From: Pseudoruegeria aquimaris
GTDB lineage: Bacteria > Pseudomonadota > Alphaproteobacteria > Rhodobacterales > Rhodobacteraceae
NCBI RefSeq assembly: GCF_900172235.1
Contig: NZ_FWFQ01000003.1
Span: 124,001 to 188,000 of the forward strand
Direction of reading: 5' to 3'
Length of the DNA: 64,000 nt
Under the pieces are notes generated by a model. It saw only the letters and a list, made by a program, of their open reading frames with translations, ran no database searches and was not told the origin of the DNA. The position numbers and the translations under genes were made by a program. This document shows positions 7,845-16,818 of this stretch, in pieces. The first letter of the stretch is position 1; each line of letters begins with the position of its first letter.

Positions 7845-9452
7845 ATGGACGCGCAACAAGTCATCACCTTTTTCGGGTATATGGTGCTTTTGCTGTTGCT
7901 TGCGCTGGGGCTGCACCCTTCGACCGCGCTGGCCGATGAGCCCCCGCATGTGGTCTGGGATGATCTGGCGCCGTCAACGGCGCCTTACGACGATCCGTTC
8001 CTCGAGATGTCCTACCAGCAGAAGGATGACCTGCGAACGATCCTGGATGCCGCGCGCCGCGTGGATGATGCCGAACTCGGCCAGCGGGCACAGGAGGCAC
8101 GAGTGCGGCTGCGCGACCAAGGCTATGACGCAGATGAGCTTTTGACCCAGCGCCTTGTGGTGATGGAGAAACGGCGCGAAGAGGCGACCGGCGTAACCGG
8201 GCAGTATCTCGGGCGCGAAGTTTCGCTTGATGGATACGTCCTGCCGCTGCGCGGGGATAACGGGCGCGTATTCAGTTTTCTGCTGGTGCCGTGGGTGGGG
8301 GCCTGCATTCACACGCCGCCACCGCCGCCCAACCAGATGGTTCGTGTCGATGTACCCGAAGGCATTGAAATAGACGAAGCGTTTCACGCAATTCGGCTGC
8401 GTGGCGTTCTGGAACATGAACCGTCTGTCAGCAATCTGTTCCTCGTCGACGGGCAGAGGATGGTCGAGGCATCCTACTCATTGAAAGAGGCACAGGTTTG
8501 GGGGGTGCCTGGGGAAATCAAAGCGTCTGCCGCTGCGCCTGTTCAGGGCAATATCGTGGCCCGAACCCAGGCCTGGATCAGCAATCTCTTCACGACATCA
8601 ATGACGTCGATGGATCAGGGCAAGTCGCTGGCGACGGTAGCGTTCGCTCTTCTTGTCGCGTTTCTTTATGGGGTCCTGCACACGCTTGGGCCGGGGCACG
8701 GCAAGGCCGTCGTGATTTCCTATTTCGTCGGTGAAGGGGGTAGCCTGCGCCGCGGTGTCGGGATGGGGGTTCGCATCGCCATCGTACACGTGTTCTCGGC
8801 CGTTGCGGCTGTATTCCTGCTCGACCTTGCGATCCGGCAAACCACCGGCGGTGCACCATCCGATTACAGGCTCATCCGGCTGAGCAGCTATGCGCTGATC
8901 ATTGCCATTGGCCTTTGGATGCTTTGGAAAAGCCTTCGGACAATTCATGACCTCCGAAGAACGGCCTCGGCGACCCATGAACACGGGTCGCATCACAGGC
9001 ACCCGCATGACGACAATACCCTCAGCGGCTGCGCTGCCTGCGCAATTGCCGAAAAATCGTCCAGCCGATCTGACGGATGGCTTGCTACTGCAGTGGGCAT
9101 TGTGCCTTGTACCGGCGCGCTGATCGTAATGCTGTTCGGGTTTGCAAATGACCTTGTATTGCCTGCGATCGCCATGGTGGCCGCGATTTCGCTGGGCATG
9201 GCGATTTCCATGTCTCTGATCGGCGTCGCGGCCATCTGGGGGCGCGCGAAGGTTGCGCAGCGGATCGGTGCGAATGCAGCCACCCACCAACGCTTTGAAA
9301 GCGTTGCCCAAGTCGCCGGTGCGACCTGCGTGACCGTGGTCGGAGTACTTTTGTTCGTCACATCTTGGAACACGCCCGTTCAACCGCTTGCATCCCAGAA
9401 GGACGAGGTCGGGGAATCACAGGGAACGACTTTATCGGCTCTTTGGGATTGA
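7845..9452 (+). CDS. DUF3299-NicO fusion: nickel/cobalt-type permease with periplasmic N-terminal domain
   Basis: 535 residues from the ATG at 7845 (AAAGG seven bases upstream); an in-frame ATG at 7830 is the alternative. After a signal/anchor helix comes a DUF3299-like periplasmic domain containing LGREVSLDGYVLPLRGD and the signature VGACIHTPPPPPNQ. The C-terminal 300 residues are a NicO/RcnA-type permease: HTLGPGHGK in the first helix pair, a His-rich cytosolic loop (HEHGSHHRHPHDD) and GIVPCTGALIVMLF. NicO proteins move Ni2+ or Co2+. The two domains are usually separate, so the fused form suggests that the periplasmic part delivers or senses the ion. Confidence 0.8.
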   Translation: MDAQQVITFFGYMVLLLLLALGLHPSTALADEPPHVVWDDLAPSTAPYDDPFLEMSYQQKDDLRTILDAARRVDDAELGQRAQEARVRLRDQGYDADELLTQRLVVMEKRREEATGVTGQYLGREVSLDGYVLPLRGDNGRVFSFLLVPWVGACIHTPPPPPNQMVRVDVPEGIEIDEAFHAIRLRGVLEHEPSVSNLFLVDGQRMVEASYSLKEAQVWGVPGEIKASAAAPVQGNIVARTQAWISNLFTTSMTSMDQGKSLATVAFALLVAFLYGVLHTLGPGHGKAVVISYFVGEGGSLRRGVGMGVRIAIVHVFSAVAAVFLLDLAIRQTTGGAPSDYRLIRLSSYALIIAIGLWMLWKSLRTIHDLRRTASATHEHGSHHRHPHDDNTLSGCAACAIAEKSSSRSDGWLATAVGIVPCTGALIVMLFGFANDLVLPAIAMVAAISLGMAISMSLIGVAAIWGRAKVAQRIGANAATHQRFESVAQVAGATCVTVVGVLLFVTSWNTPVQPLASQKDEVGESQGTTLSALWD

Positions 9453-10056
9453 AAGCCGAGAAGGCCTTTCTGGGTGTGCCTTGTACGCATTATCTCTGGG
9501 CAGGACGGACCACAGGTCGCGGGAGTGAAGGTCCCCTTTTGCGATCTCATCTGTTACACGCTGCACGGCCGCGAATTCACACTTTCCGCCCACTTCGACT
9601 TCCGGAAGTTCTCGATGAGATCTGCCGCTGACATGCGCGCCACCCCGCACAACCACACCGCCTTCGGGTGTCTCTGTTCGCCTCGGTGGCGGCTGAACCC
9701 ACCTCAACTGCGGCGCAATCCGTTTTCGCCAAGCCCCTGAAAAGGTGAAGAATTATTGATCCGCCTCGATCTGGGTGAAGGCGGGTGAAAAGAGACGCCG
9801 GGCGTACAGAGACCGATTTCGGGCCAGAGGCCAGTCTCCAAAAGTCGGATGGCCCCGCTAAACCCCTTTGAAACAAAAGGAAAAAAGGCCCACGCTGGGG
9901 CCTCGTCTCGGGTTCGCGAATGGTTTGTGGCGGAGAGAACGGGCCCAGGGTCGAACCTCCTCCATTTCCTGCCGGGAGCCGGGTAGCGGTTGTCCGTCCC
10001 GCAAGAACCTCCGTCGAATTTCCCACCTGACGGCGCCGGTGCGCGGACCAATCCCA
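9453..10056. other. 604-bp non-coding stretch with a minus-strand terminator
   Basis: No gene is recognised. It holds the LysR terminator (9882-9904) and, on the minus strand at 9928-9958, a segment resembling the T-arm and acceptor end of a tRNA-Ser (GGTTCGA ... TCTCTCCGCCA) but with an insertion in the T stem and no matching 5' half. Confidence 0.5.
9882..9904 (-). terminator. Rho-independent terminator downstream of the LysR gene
   Basis: On the minus strand a 6-bp stem AGGCCC/GGGCCT with loop CAGCGT is followed by six T residues. It lies about 150 bp past the LysR stop codon and is the expected end of that transcript. Confidence 0.7.
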
Positions 10057-10938
10057 TCAGGTTTGCCGATCGCAATTGTCCAGCGCCATGTGCACGAAGG
10101 TTTCGATCAGCCGCAGGTCCGCGCGATCACGCGGGACCACCAGAGCGGTTTCAAACCGCGCGGTCAGGTCGGTGATCGGACGCATGATCAGACCTTCACT
10201 CGAAACCGTGCTGTCTTCGAGAAAGATGCCGACGCCAACCCCATGCAGGACGGCCTCTTTCATCAGCGGAAAGCTGCTCACGGTCATGCTTCGGGCAACA
10301 TCCAGCCCAAGCTCGGCCAGCTTGGCACATACCACGCGCCGGGTGAGTGAACCGGGTTCGGGCAAGAGCAACCGCCGCTCGAGGATCCGGGCAAGGGCCA
10401 GACCGGGTTCATCGGCGAGCGGATCGCCGCGCTGCAAATAGGCAACATAGCGGGGCCGTTCGAGCACATGGGTGTTCCAGTCACCCGCGCCTTCGGGGTT
10501 GGTGATCACCCCGATATCCACCCGGCGTTCGCGCACGAGCCGCATGGCACTGGTCCAGTCCCTGAGTGTGAAATCGAACTGAACCTCCGGGAAGGCAGTC
10601 GAGAAGGCCCCGATCAGGCGCAGGGCCGGCAAAGGCGCGTTGGCGACGATTTCCAGCCGCCCGGCGGCCAGATCGCGTTGGCGTTCGATCTTCTCGGCGA
10701 TCCGCTGGTCGAGGACCAGCAACTGATCCGCAAGCGCATGCAAAGCACGCCCTGCCGCCGTCAGCTCCGGCCCGCCGCGCCCCCGCCGCAGGAGTTTTTC
10801 GCCGATCTCCCGCTCGAGTTTGTGCACATGCTGGGTTACCGCGGACTGGCTGATACCCATCGCCCGGGCCGCGCCGGAAAAGCTGCCCTCTCGCACGATC
10901 TGTGCAAATGCCAGAAAAGAGCGGTGATAGCGATCCAT
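10057..10938 (-). CDS. LysR-family transcriptional regulator
   Basis: 293 residues from the ATG at 10938. The N-terminal winged helix-turn-helix (FSGAARAMGISQSAVTQHVHKLE, described here by residues 20-42) is typical of LysR proteins, followed by a two-lobed substrate-binding domain. It is divergent from the Ugp-like transporter operon starting at 11071, so it probably controls that operon in response to its substrate or a breakdown product. The intergenic region (10939-11070) is the likely operator but no clear T-N11-A site could be fixed. Confidence 0.88.
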   Translation of the reverse strand: MDRYHRSFLAFAQIVREGSFSGAARAMGISQSAVTQHVHKLEREIGEKLLRRGRGGPELTAAGRALHALADQLLVLDQRIAEKIERQRDLAAGRLEIVANAPLPALRLIGAFSTAFPEVQFDFTLRDWTSAMRLVRERRVDIGVITNPEGAGDWNTHVLERPRYVAYLQRGDPLADEPGLALARILERRLLLPEPGSLTRRVVCAKLAELGLDVARSMTVSSFPLMKEAVLHGVGVGIFLEDSTVSSEGLIMRPITDLTARFETALVVPRDRADLRLIETFVHMALDNCDRQT

Positions 10939-11070
10939 CAAAGCCCGGTTCGTTAGTGGCGCATGGCGACCTGCCCCTCTGTAGGCGCCATAAGTAACAC
11001 TAATATTGCGTCACGGCGGCGACACAACGAATCGCTATTGCGGGGCATGTCACCTTGGGGGGTACGCGAC

Positions 11071-12228
11071 ATGGCCGGCATCGAACTTCGGCAGATCAGC
11101 AAGAGCTTTGGCGACACCCTGGTGTTGCCCCGGATCGGGATCGACATAAGACCGGGCGAGTTTCTGACCCTGGTCGGGCCGTCGGGTTGCGGAAAGTCCA
11201 CCCTTTTGCGCATTCTTGCCGGGCTTGAACAGCCCGATGAAGGCTCGGTGCATATCGACGGGCAGGACATGACCGCAGTGCCCCCGGCACGGCGCAACCT
11301 TGCGATGGTTTTCCAGTCCTACGCGCTTTATCCGCACCTCACTGTGGCACAGAACATGATGACGCCGCTGATCCTGCGCGACCTTTCTGCCCGCGAACGC
11401 TTGCCCGTGATTGGACCGCTCCTGTCGCGCGGCAAACGGCGCGAGATCGCCACGCGCGTGCATGAGGCCGCAGAAACCCTGCAGATCGAACATCTGCTCG
11501 GGCGCAAACCCGGACAGCTCTCAGGCGGGCAGCGTCAGCGCGTGGCGCTGGGGCGGGCAATGGTGCGCGCGCCCAAGGCCTTCTTGATGGACGAGCCCTT
11601 GTCGAACCTGGACGCGGCGCTCAGGGTGCATATGCGCGCCGAACTCAGCCAGTTGCACCGCCGCCTCGGCACCACCTTCATCTATGTCACCCATGACCAG
11701 ACCGAGGCGCTGACCATGTCGGACCGGATGGCGGTGATGAAGGAGGGGCGCATCCTGCAACTGGGCACGCCCGACGACATCTACCGCGATCCCGACACTC
11801 TCGATGTGGCGCGTTTCATCGGCTCGCCGCGGATCAACCTCATGGCCGGCGAAATCGTCGCGGGCGGTGCGGTCACGGTTATGGGCCATCGGCTCGGGCT
11901 TGCCCTGCCGGGGCCAACCGGGCCGGTGCAGATCGGCCTGCGCCCCGAACATCTGCATCCCGAACCCGGAGGGCCGGTCGAGGGGCAGGTGCTGCATCTC
12001 GAAAACCTCGGCTCGGAGGTGCATGTGCATCTGGGCGTCAGCGAGCAGGAAGAACCACTGATCGCCCGGGTCTCGCCCGATGAAGCTCACGATCTGGTCC
12101 TTGGTGCATCGGCAACGTTCGGCATCGATCCGGCCCGCGTGCTGGTCTTTAACCCCGACGGCAGCCGACGCCGCGCCCTCGCGCCGGCCCCTGCGCCGGC
12201 CCCCGCATCCGTCCGGGAAACCGCCTGA
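11071..12228 (+). CDS. ABC transporter ATP-binding protein, UgpC/MalK type
   Basis: 385 residues starting at the ATG in MAGIELRQIS, preceded by a G-rich ribosome site; upstream in-frame ATGs lack one. Walker A is GPSGCGKST, the signature LSGGQRQRVALGR, Walker B FLMDEPLSNLD, and a C-terminal TOBE domain carries IGLRPEHL. This is the CUT1-type ATPase that powers import of sugars or glycerol-3-phosphate and its diesters. The stop overlaps the permease start. The Ala/Pro-rich tail (residues 370-382) is unusual but probably a disordered end. Confidence 0.88.
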   Translation: MAGIELRQISKSFGDTLVLPRIGIDIRPGEFLTLVGPSGCGKSTLLRILAGLEQPDEGSVHIDGQDMTAVPPARRNLAMVFQSYALYPHLTVAQNMMTPLILRDLSARERLPVIGPLLSRGKRREIATRVHEAAETLQIEHLLGRKPGQLSGGQRQRVALGRAMVRAPKAFLMDEPLSNLDAALRVHMRAELSQLHRRLGTTFIYVTHDQTEALTMSDRMAVMKEGRILQLGTPDDIYRDPDTLDVARFIGSPRINLMAGEIVAGGAVTVMGHRLGLALPGPTGPVQIGLRPEHLHPEPGGPVEGQVLHLENLGSEVHVHLGVSEQEEPLIARVSPDEAHDLVLGASATFGIDPARVLVFNPDGSRRRALAPAPAPAPASVRETA

Positions 12229-13145
12229 TGCCCGGCCGTTACGCGCACCTTTGGTTCATCGGCCCGGCTCTGGTGTTGATGCTGGCCATCCTTGTCCTGC
12301 CGATCCTGGTCGCCTTCGGGCTGTCGTTTACCGATTATGGGCTGGGCAACGGCCAGACCGATTTTGTCGGGCTCGACAATTACACCGCCATTTTCCACAA
12401 GCGCAGTTTCGCCAAGATGTTCGGGGCTACTTTCCGCTATGTGCTGGTGGTGGCGCCGGTGAGTGTGGCGCTCGGCCTTGGCGCGGCCCTGATGGTCAAT
12501 TCGCTCGGACGGATCGGCGAGATTTACAAGACGATCTATTTCCTGCCCGTGATGGCCGCGCTCATTGCCATGGCGATCGTCTGGGAACTGGCGCTGCATC
12601 CCGAGCTTGGCGTGGTCAACCGGCTACTCGCCACCGGCTGCGGCTCGCCGCTCGAGCTTTGGCCATGGTATGCGCAGGGCTGCACCGATGGTTTTCCCTT
12701 CTGGCTGAATGACAAGCGCTATGCGATCTGGACCGTCGCTTTCATCGGTGTCTGGCAGGCTTTCGGCTTCAACATGGTGCTCTATCTGGCGGGACTTACC
12801 TCGGTGCCGCGCGATCTCTACCATGCCGCCGAGATGGATGGGGCGATGAGCAGCTGGGAGCGATTCCGGCTGGTGACATGGCCCGCGCTGGGGCCGACAA
12901 CCGTGTTTGTCGTGACGATCACGCTGATCCGCTCGTTTCAGGTCTTTGACACGGTCGAAGCTTTCTACCCCACCGGCGGCGGCCCGTCGAAATCGGCCTA
13001 TGTGATGATGTTCGCCATTTACGAGAAAGGCATCCAGCAAAACCTGCTGGGCCTCGGAGCGGCGCTGACCATGGTCTTTCTCGGTTTCGTGATGATCCTG
13101 ACCCTGGCGCAACGCTGGCTGGTCGAACGCAGGGTGCACTACTGA
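12228..13145 (+). CDS. ABC transporter permease, UgpA type
   Basis: 305 residues with about six membrane helices. The cytoplasmic EAA loop reads AAEMDGAMSSWERFRLVTWPAL, which contacts the ATPase. Start and stop overlap both neighbours by one to a few bases, so the three genes form one coupled unit. It is the first of two membrane subunits of a CUT1-type importer. Confidence 0.88.
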   Translation: MPGRYAHLWFIGPALVLMLAILVLPILVAFGLSFTDYGLGNGQTDFVGLDNYTAIFHKRSFAKMFGATFRYVLVVAPVSVALGLGAALMVNSLGRIGEIYKTIYFLPVMAALIAMAIVWELALHPELGVVNRLLATGCGSPLELWPWYAQGCTDGFPFWLNDKRYAIWTVAFIGVWQAFGFNMVLYLAGLTSVPRDLYHAAEMDGAMSSWERFRLVTWPALGPTTVFVVTITLIRSFQVFDTVEAFYPTGGGPSKSAYVMMFAIYEKGIQQNLLGLGAALTMVFLGFVMILTLAQRWLVERRVHY

Positions 13146-14071
13146 TGGCTGACACGTCTCTTGCCGCCGCGGCGGCCCCCGCCTTCCGGTTCTCTGCAAC
13201 CGAAACGCTCAAGCATGTCGTGCTCGTGCTCGGGGCCATCATCGTGCTCTTGCCCTTTTACGTGATGATCAGCTTCGCGATGAAAAGCCCGGCCGAGATC
13301 ATGCAGCAGACGGGCGGATTTTTTGGCACGCAGGCTGCTTTCGTCGATCACTACTGCGTCAAGCTCGGCAACCCCGAGAGCGCCTGCATGGTGAACCCGA
13401 TCGCCTACAATTTCACCCAGGCCTTCACCAAGGCCCCGCTCCTGCGCTACCTGCTCAATGGCGTGATCGTGACCGCTTCGATCTTTTTCATCCAGGTCAT
13501 CGTCGCGATGCCCGCGGCCTATGCGCTGGCCAAGCTGCGCTTTTGGGGGCGCGAGGCGGTGTTTGGCCTCGTCTTGTTCGGCCTTCTGATCCCCGTGCAT
13601 GCCATTGCGCTGCCGCTCTACGTGATGCTGGCCAAGCTGGGGCTGACCAATACCTACGCCGCGCTCATCATCCCCTGGACGATATCGGTGTTCGGCATCT
13701 TCCTGATGCGCCAGTTCTTCATGACCGTGCCCGACGATCTGATCGATGCGGCCCGGATGGACGGGATGAGCGAGTTTTCGATCATCTGGAAGGTAATGCT
13801 GCCCACCGCGATTCCGGCGCTTCTGGCCTTTGCGATCTTTTCGGTGGTGGCGCATTGGAACGATTACTTCTGGCCGCGCATCGTCATCACAGGCGCGCGC
13901 GATCTGTTCACCCCGCCCTTGGGCCTGCGCGAATTCAAGGGCGATATCGATGGCAACAACTACGGACCGATGATGGCCTCGGCGCTGGTGATCGTCACGC
14001 CGCTGATCGCCGCGTTCCTTGTCGCCCAACGCCGCTTCATCGAGGGGATCACGCTCTCGGGCATGAAATGA
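13145..14071 (+). CDS. ABC transporter permease, UgpE type
   Basis: 308 residues, six predicted helices, EAA loop AARMDGMSEFSIIWKVMLP. It overlaps the preceding permease by one base. A stable hairpin follows before the solute-binding gene, a common arrangement that separates low-abundance membrane subunits from the abundant binding protein. Confidence 0.88.
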   Translation: MADTSLAAAAAPAFRFSATETLKHVVLVLGAIIVLLPFYVMISFAMKSPAEIMQQTGGFFGTQAAFVDHYCVKLGNPESACMVNPIAYNFTQAFTKAPLLRYLLNGVIVTASIFFIQVIVAMPAAYALAKLRFWGREAVFGLVLFGLLIPVHAIALPLYVMLAKLGLTNTYAALIIPWTISVFGIFLMRQFFMTVPDDLIDAARMDGMSEFSIIWKVMLPTAIPALLAFAIFSVVAHWNDYFWPRIVITGARDLFTPPLGLREFKGDIDGNNYGPMMASALVIVTPLIAAFLVAQRRFIEGITLSGMK

Positions 14072-14074
14072 AGC

Positions 14075-14101
14075 GGGGCGCGCCCACACTGGCCGCGCCC
14101 C
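14075..14101 (+). repeat. Intercistronic hairpin
   Basis: 8-bp perfect stem GGGGCGCG/CGCGCCCC with an 11-base loop, between the UgpE-type permease and the binding-protein gene. No T tract, so it is more likely an mRNA processing or stabilising element than a terminator. Confidence 0.5.
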
Positions 14102-14182
14102 GGTCACCGCAATCCCGCCACGGGATCAACCGGGCCCGCCGTTTGCCGACACCGGGCCCATCAGCAACCTGGAGGACAAAAC

Positions 14183-15439
14183 ATGAAAACCGCATTTGCC
14201 GCAACCGCCTTCGCGCTTGTCGCGGGCGCCGCCATGGCAGGCGACAAGGTGATCGTCGAGTTTGGCTATCCCTACAGCCACCTCTTCGATGTCACCTACG
14301 AGAAGATTCTGCCGAAGTTCTACGCTCAATACCCCGACATCGAGATCAAGATGCGGGCCACATATGAGAGCTATGAAGACGGCACCAACACGATCCTGCG
14401 CGAAGCCACCGCCGGCACCCTGCCCGACGTGACCATGCAGGGCCTCAACCGGCAAGCAATCCTGGTGGAAAAGGGGATTGCCAAGCCGCTTGATGGCTTC
14501 ATCGCCGCCGAAGCCGATTTTGCCAAGGACGGCTACCACAAGGCGATGCTCGATCTGGGCACCTTCGATGATACCGTCTATGGCCTGCCCTTCTCGGTGT
14601 CGCTGCCGGTGGGCTATTACAACATGGACCTGTTGGCCAAGGCCGGGATCACCTCCGAAGACCAGCTGCCCAGGACCTGGGACGAGGTCACGGCAATGTG
14701 CGGCAAACTTTCCGATGCCGGGGTGAAAACGCCGATGTTCTGGGGCTGGAACATCACCGGCAACTGGTTCCTGCAAGCCCTGATGTGGAGCCAGGACAAG
14801 CCCACCGTGATCGGCAACGATTTCCAGATCGACACGCCCGAAGGCCTGAAATCGCTGGAGACCATGCACAAGCTGTTTCGCGCCTGCGACATGCCGAACT
14901 ACGACGTGAAGACCGCGATCAACAGCTTTGCCGCCGGCGATGTGGCGATGTTCTACTGGTCGACCTCGGCCGTGGGCACGGTTGAGCGCACCAAGGCCGA
15001 TTTCGCCTTCGCCACCCATGAATTCCCCGGCTTCGAAGCCTCGGGGCCGAAGGGCCTTCCTGCTGGCGGCAACGCGGCGATGTTCGTGTCCACCTCCGAC
15101 GATCCGGCGGTGCGCGATGCGGCCTGGAAATGGCTGAAATTCATCACCTCCGGCGAAGGTGCCGCCGAAGTGGCCCGCACCACCGGCTACATGCCGCCGA
15201 ACAAGGCCGCCAACGAGATCATCCTCAAGGATTTCTACGCTCAGAACCCGACCAAGGCGACCGCCGTACGCCAACTGCCGCTCTTGCGCGAGTGGCAGGC
15301 CTACCCGGGCAAGAACGGCCTCGCCGTGACGCAGGTCATCTATGACTACCTCGAAGGCATCGTCACCGGCGAATACGATGACATGGCCGCTGTTCAGGAA
15401 GAAATGAACGACGAAGTGCAGGCGCTCCTGCCGAAGTAA
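14183..15439 (+). CDS. Extracellular solute-binding protein, UgpB type
   Basis: 418 residues with signal peptide AFAATAFALVAGAAMA. Family 1 binding-protein features follow: VGYYNMDLLAKAG, the GWNITGNW region and the C-terminal QVIYDYLEGIV helix. The ATG has a GGAGG site. The neighbouring phosphodiesterase and the similarity to UgpB suggest that the ligand is a glycerophosphodiester or a related phosphate ester; a sugar cannot be excluded from sequence. Confidence 0.85.
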   Translation: MKTAFAATAFALVAGAAMAGDKVIVEFGYPYSHLFDVTYEKILPKFYAQYPDIEIKMRATYESYEDGTNTILREATAGTLPDVTMQGLNRQAILVEKGIAKPLDGFIAAEADFAKDGYHKAMLDLGTFDDTVYGLPFSVSLPVGYYNMDLLAKAGITSEDQLPRTWDEVTAMCGKLSDAGVKTPMFWGWNITGNWFLQALMWSQDKPTVIGNDFQIDTPEGLKSLETMHKLFRACDMPNYDVKTAINSFAAGDVAMFYWSTSAVGTVERTKADFAFATHEFPGFEASGPKGLPAGGNAAMFVSTSDDPAVRDAAWKWLKFITSGEGAAEVARTTGYMPPNKAANEIILKDFYAQNPTKATAVRQLPLLREWQAYPGKNGLAVTQVIYDYLEGIVTGEYDDMAAVQEEMNDEVQALLPK

Positions 15440-15460
15440 GGCTGCCGCCATGCAATCCTG

Positions 15461-15484
15461 CCGCGCCCGCCTCGGTGGGCGCGG
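15461..15484 (+). repeat. Intercistronic hairpin after the binding-protein gene
   Basis: 8-bp stem CCGCGCCC/GGGCGCGG with an 8-base loop, directly after the binding-protein stop. Probably protects the upstream mRNA or damps read-through into the phosphodiesterase. Confidence 0.5.
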
Positions 15485-15507
15485 ATTTCCCCAAAGGGCT
15501 CTGCTCC

Positions 15508-16332
15508 ATGAAACTCCTGCAAATGACCGACATCCATCTTACCGCCCCCGATCAGACCATCGGCGGGCGCGATCCGTGGCAAAACTTCAACGCCGCGCTC
15601 GACCATGCCCTTGCAAACCATCCTGACGCCGAGGCCATATTCATCACCGGCGATCTTTCCGACTGGGGCGAAACGGACGACTACCGCCGCCTTGCCGAGC
15701 GCATCGAAGCCCTGCCCCTGCCCGTGCATCTGTGCATCGGCAATCACGACGACCGCGAGACGTTCCTTGGCACCTTCCCCGAGGCCGCCGACGAAAACGG
15801 CCATGTGCAAAAGGTCGTTCCCCTCAGCCTCGGTCACGCCGTGCTGCTCGATACATGGGGCCCCGAAAGCCATGCCGGGCATTTTTGCCGTGACCGCGCC
15901 CGCTGGCTGGCCGATCGGCTGGCCGAACTGCCCGGCCCGGTCTGGTTGTTCCTGCACCACAACCCGGTGCCCACCGGCATCGGACCGATGGACGAGATCA
16001 TGCTGCTCGATGCCGACAGGCTCGCCGATGCCATCGCCCGCCACAAGGGCAAGATCGCGCACATCTTCCACGGCCATTGCCACATTCCGCTCTCGGGCCA
16101 TTTCCGCGGCATCCCCTTTTCCGCCCCGCGCGGCACCAACCATGCCGGCTGGCCCAATTTCGGGGCCGAGCGCTTGCTGGCTGCCTCCGACCTGCCGCAA
16201 TCCTATGGCGTGATCCTTGTCGCGCCGGAGGGCACGATGGTCCACATGATCGAATTCGGCTACCAGGGCGAGATCCGCGAAGAAGGCTCGCCCCACTACG
16301 CCGATTGGGACAGGGCAACCATGGTCCGCTGA
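15508..16332 (+). CDS. Calcineurin-like phosphodiesterase (GpdQ/CpdA type)
   Basis: 274 residues from the ATG at 15508, with CAAAGGG 10 bases upstream. All five metallophosphoesterase blocks are present: TDIHLT, GDLSDWG, GNHDD, FLHHNP and GHCHIPLSGH. No signal peptide is seen, so it acts in the cytoplasm. It is the last gene of the Ugp-like import operon, which implies that imported phosphodiesters are cut inside the cell to free phosphate monoesters. CpdA-like cyclic-nucleotide hydrolysis is the alternative, but the operon context favours a catabolic role. Confidence 0.83.
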   Translation: MKLLQMTDIHLTAPDQTIGGRDPWQNFNAALDHALANHPDAEAIFITGDLSDWGETDDYRRLAERIEALPLPVHLCIGNHDDRETFLGTFPEAADENGHVQKVVPLSLGHAVLLDTWGPESHAGHFCRDRARWLADRLAELPGPVWLFLHHNPVPTGIGPMDEIMLLDADRLADAIARHKGKIAHIFHGHCHIPLSGHFRGIPFSAPRGTNHAGWPNFGAERLLAASDLPQSYGVILVAPEGTMVHMIEFGYQGEIREEGSPHYADWDRATMVR

Positions 16333-16752
16333 AATCCCCCACGATGGTCAGCACCACCCCAGGAACCGCCGCGATCAGCCTCCTGCCCCGCTCCTGCAAA
16401 CAGCCGACAGAGGGGGAGATGCTCAGACTGGCCAGGGCTGGCACCCGCAGCCGGCGCCCATAGGCGCCGGTCCAGGTGGCGCCGACCTTCTTGCCGCCCC
16501 GGCCGGCTCTGGCGATCACACGCTGCTCTCGGGGCGACGGCGGCGACAGTGGCTCTGTCCGACGAAACCGAAACCGCCGCTCAAACCGAAATTTTCCTAC
16601 CGGCATCTGGCCCTGCTGCGGGAAAATTTCGGCTGGCGCGGCTCAATTCAGGCGGCCTGAACAAATGCGGGCTCTGGGCGGGCTCCGGGCGGAGCACGGC
16701 ACCAACCCTTGTCTTGTGATCTGTTCGAGCGCCCTACGACGTAAATTCTTGC
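16333..16752. other. 420-bp non-coding stretch with two inverted repeats
   Basis: Holds a short hairpin CCGGCGCC-CATA-GGCGCCGG (16451-16470), possibly the end of the upstream transcript, and a perfect 12-bp inverted repeat CCGAAATTTTCC / GGAAAATTTCGG (16586-16597 and 16621-16632, 23-base spacer). No protein or known RNA is recognised. Confidence 0.5.
16586..16632. repeat. Perfect 12-bp inverted repeat with 23-base spacer
   Basis: Arms CCGAAATTTTCC and GGAAAATTTCGG are exact reverse complements. The AT-rich arms stand out from the GC-rich surroundings. It could be the stem of a small RNA, a regulator site or an insertion-sequence scar. Confidence 0.55.
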
Positions 16753-16766
16753 TTGTTTGCCTGCCT

Positions 16767-16784
16767 GTGTCAAGAGGGTGTAAC
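16767..16784 (+). promoter_or_regulatory. Candidate Pho box upstream of phnF1
   Basis: GTGTCAA-GAGG-GTGTAAC: two 7-mers resembling the PhoB half-site CTGTCAT/CTGTCAC spaced by four bases. It lies 29 bp before the phnF1 ATG, which fits activation of the first phn operon under phosphate starvation. Confidence 0.5.
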
Positions 16785-16802
16785 GAAAACCAAGCAAGAT
16801 GA

Positions 16803-16818
16803 ATTCATCCGAATGAAT
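16803..16818. promoter_or_regulatory. Candidate PhnF operator at the phnF1 start
   Basis: ATTCA-TCCGAA-TGAAT, an inverted repeat that overlaps the phnF1 start codon. The near-identical element, in the opposite orientation, precedes phnC1 at 23199-23214. Presence at two promoters of the same regulon suggests it is the PhnF1 binding site (autoregulation); not tested. Confidence 0.5.

Noticed and set aside
9928-9958. Functional tRNA-Ser gene on the minus strand
   Set aside because: Only a T-arm and acceptor-like 3' end is visible, with extra bases in the T stem; no anticodon arm or 5' acceptor half could be found.
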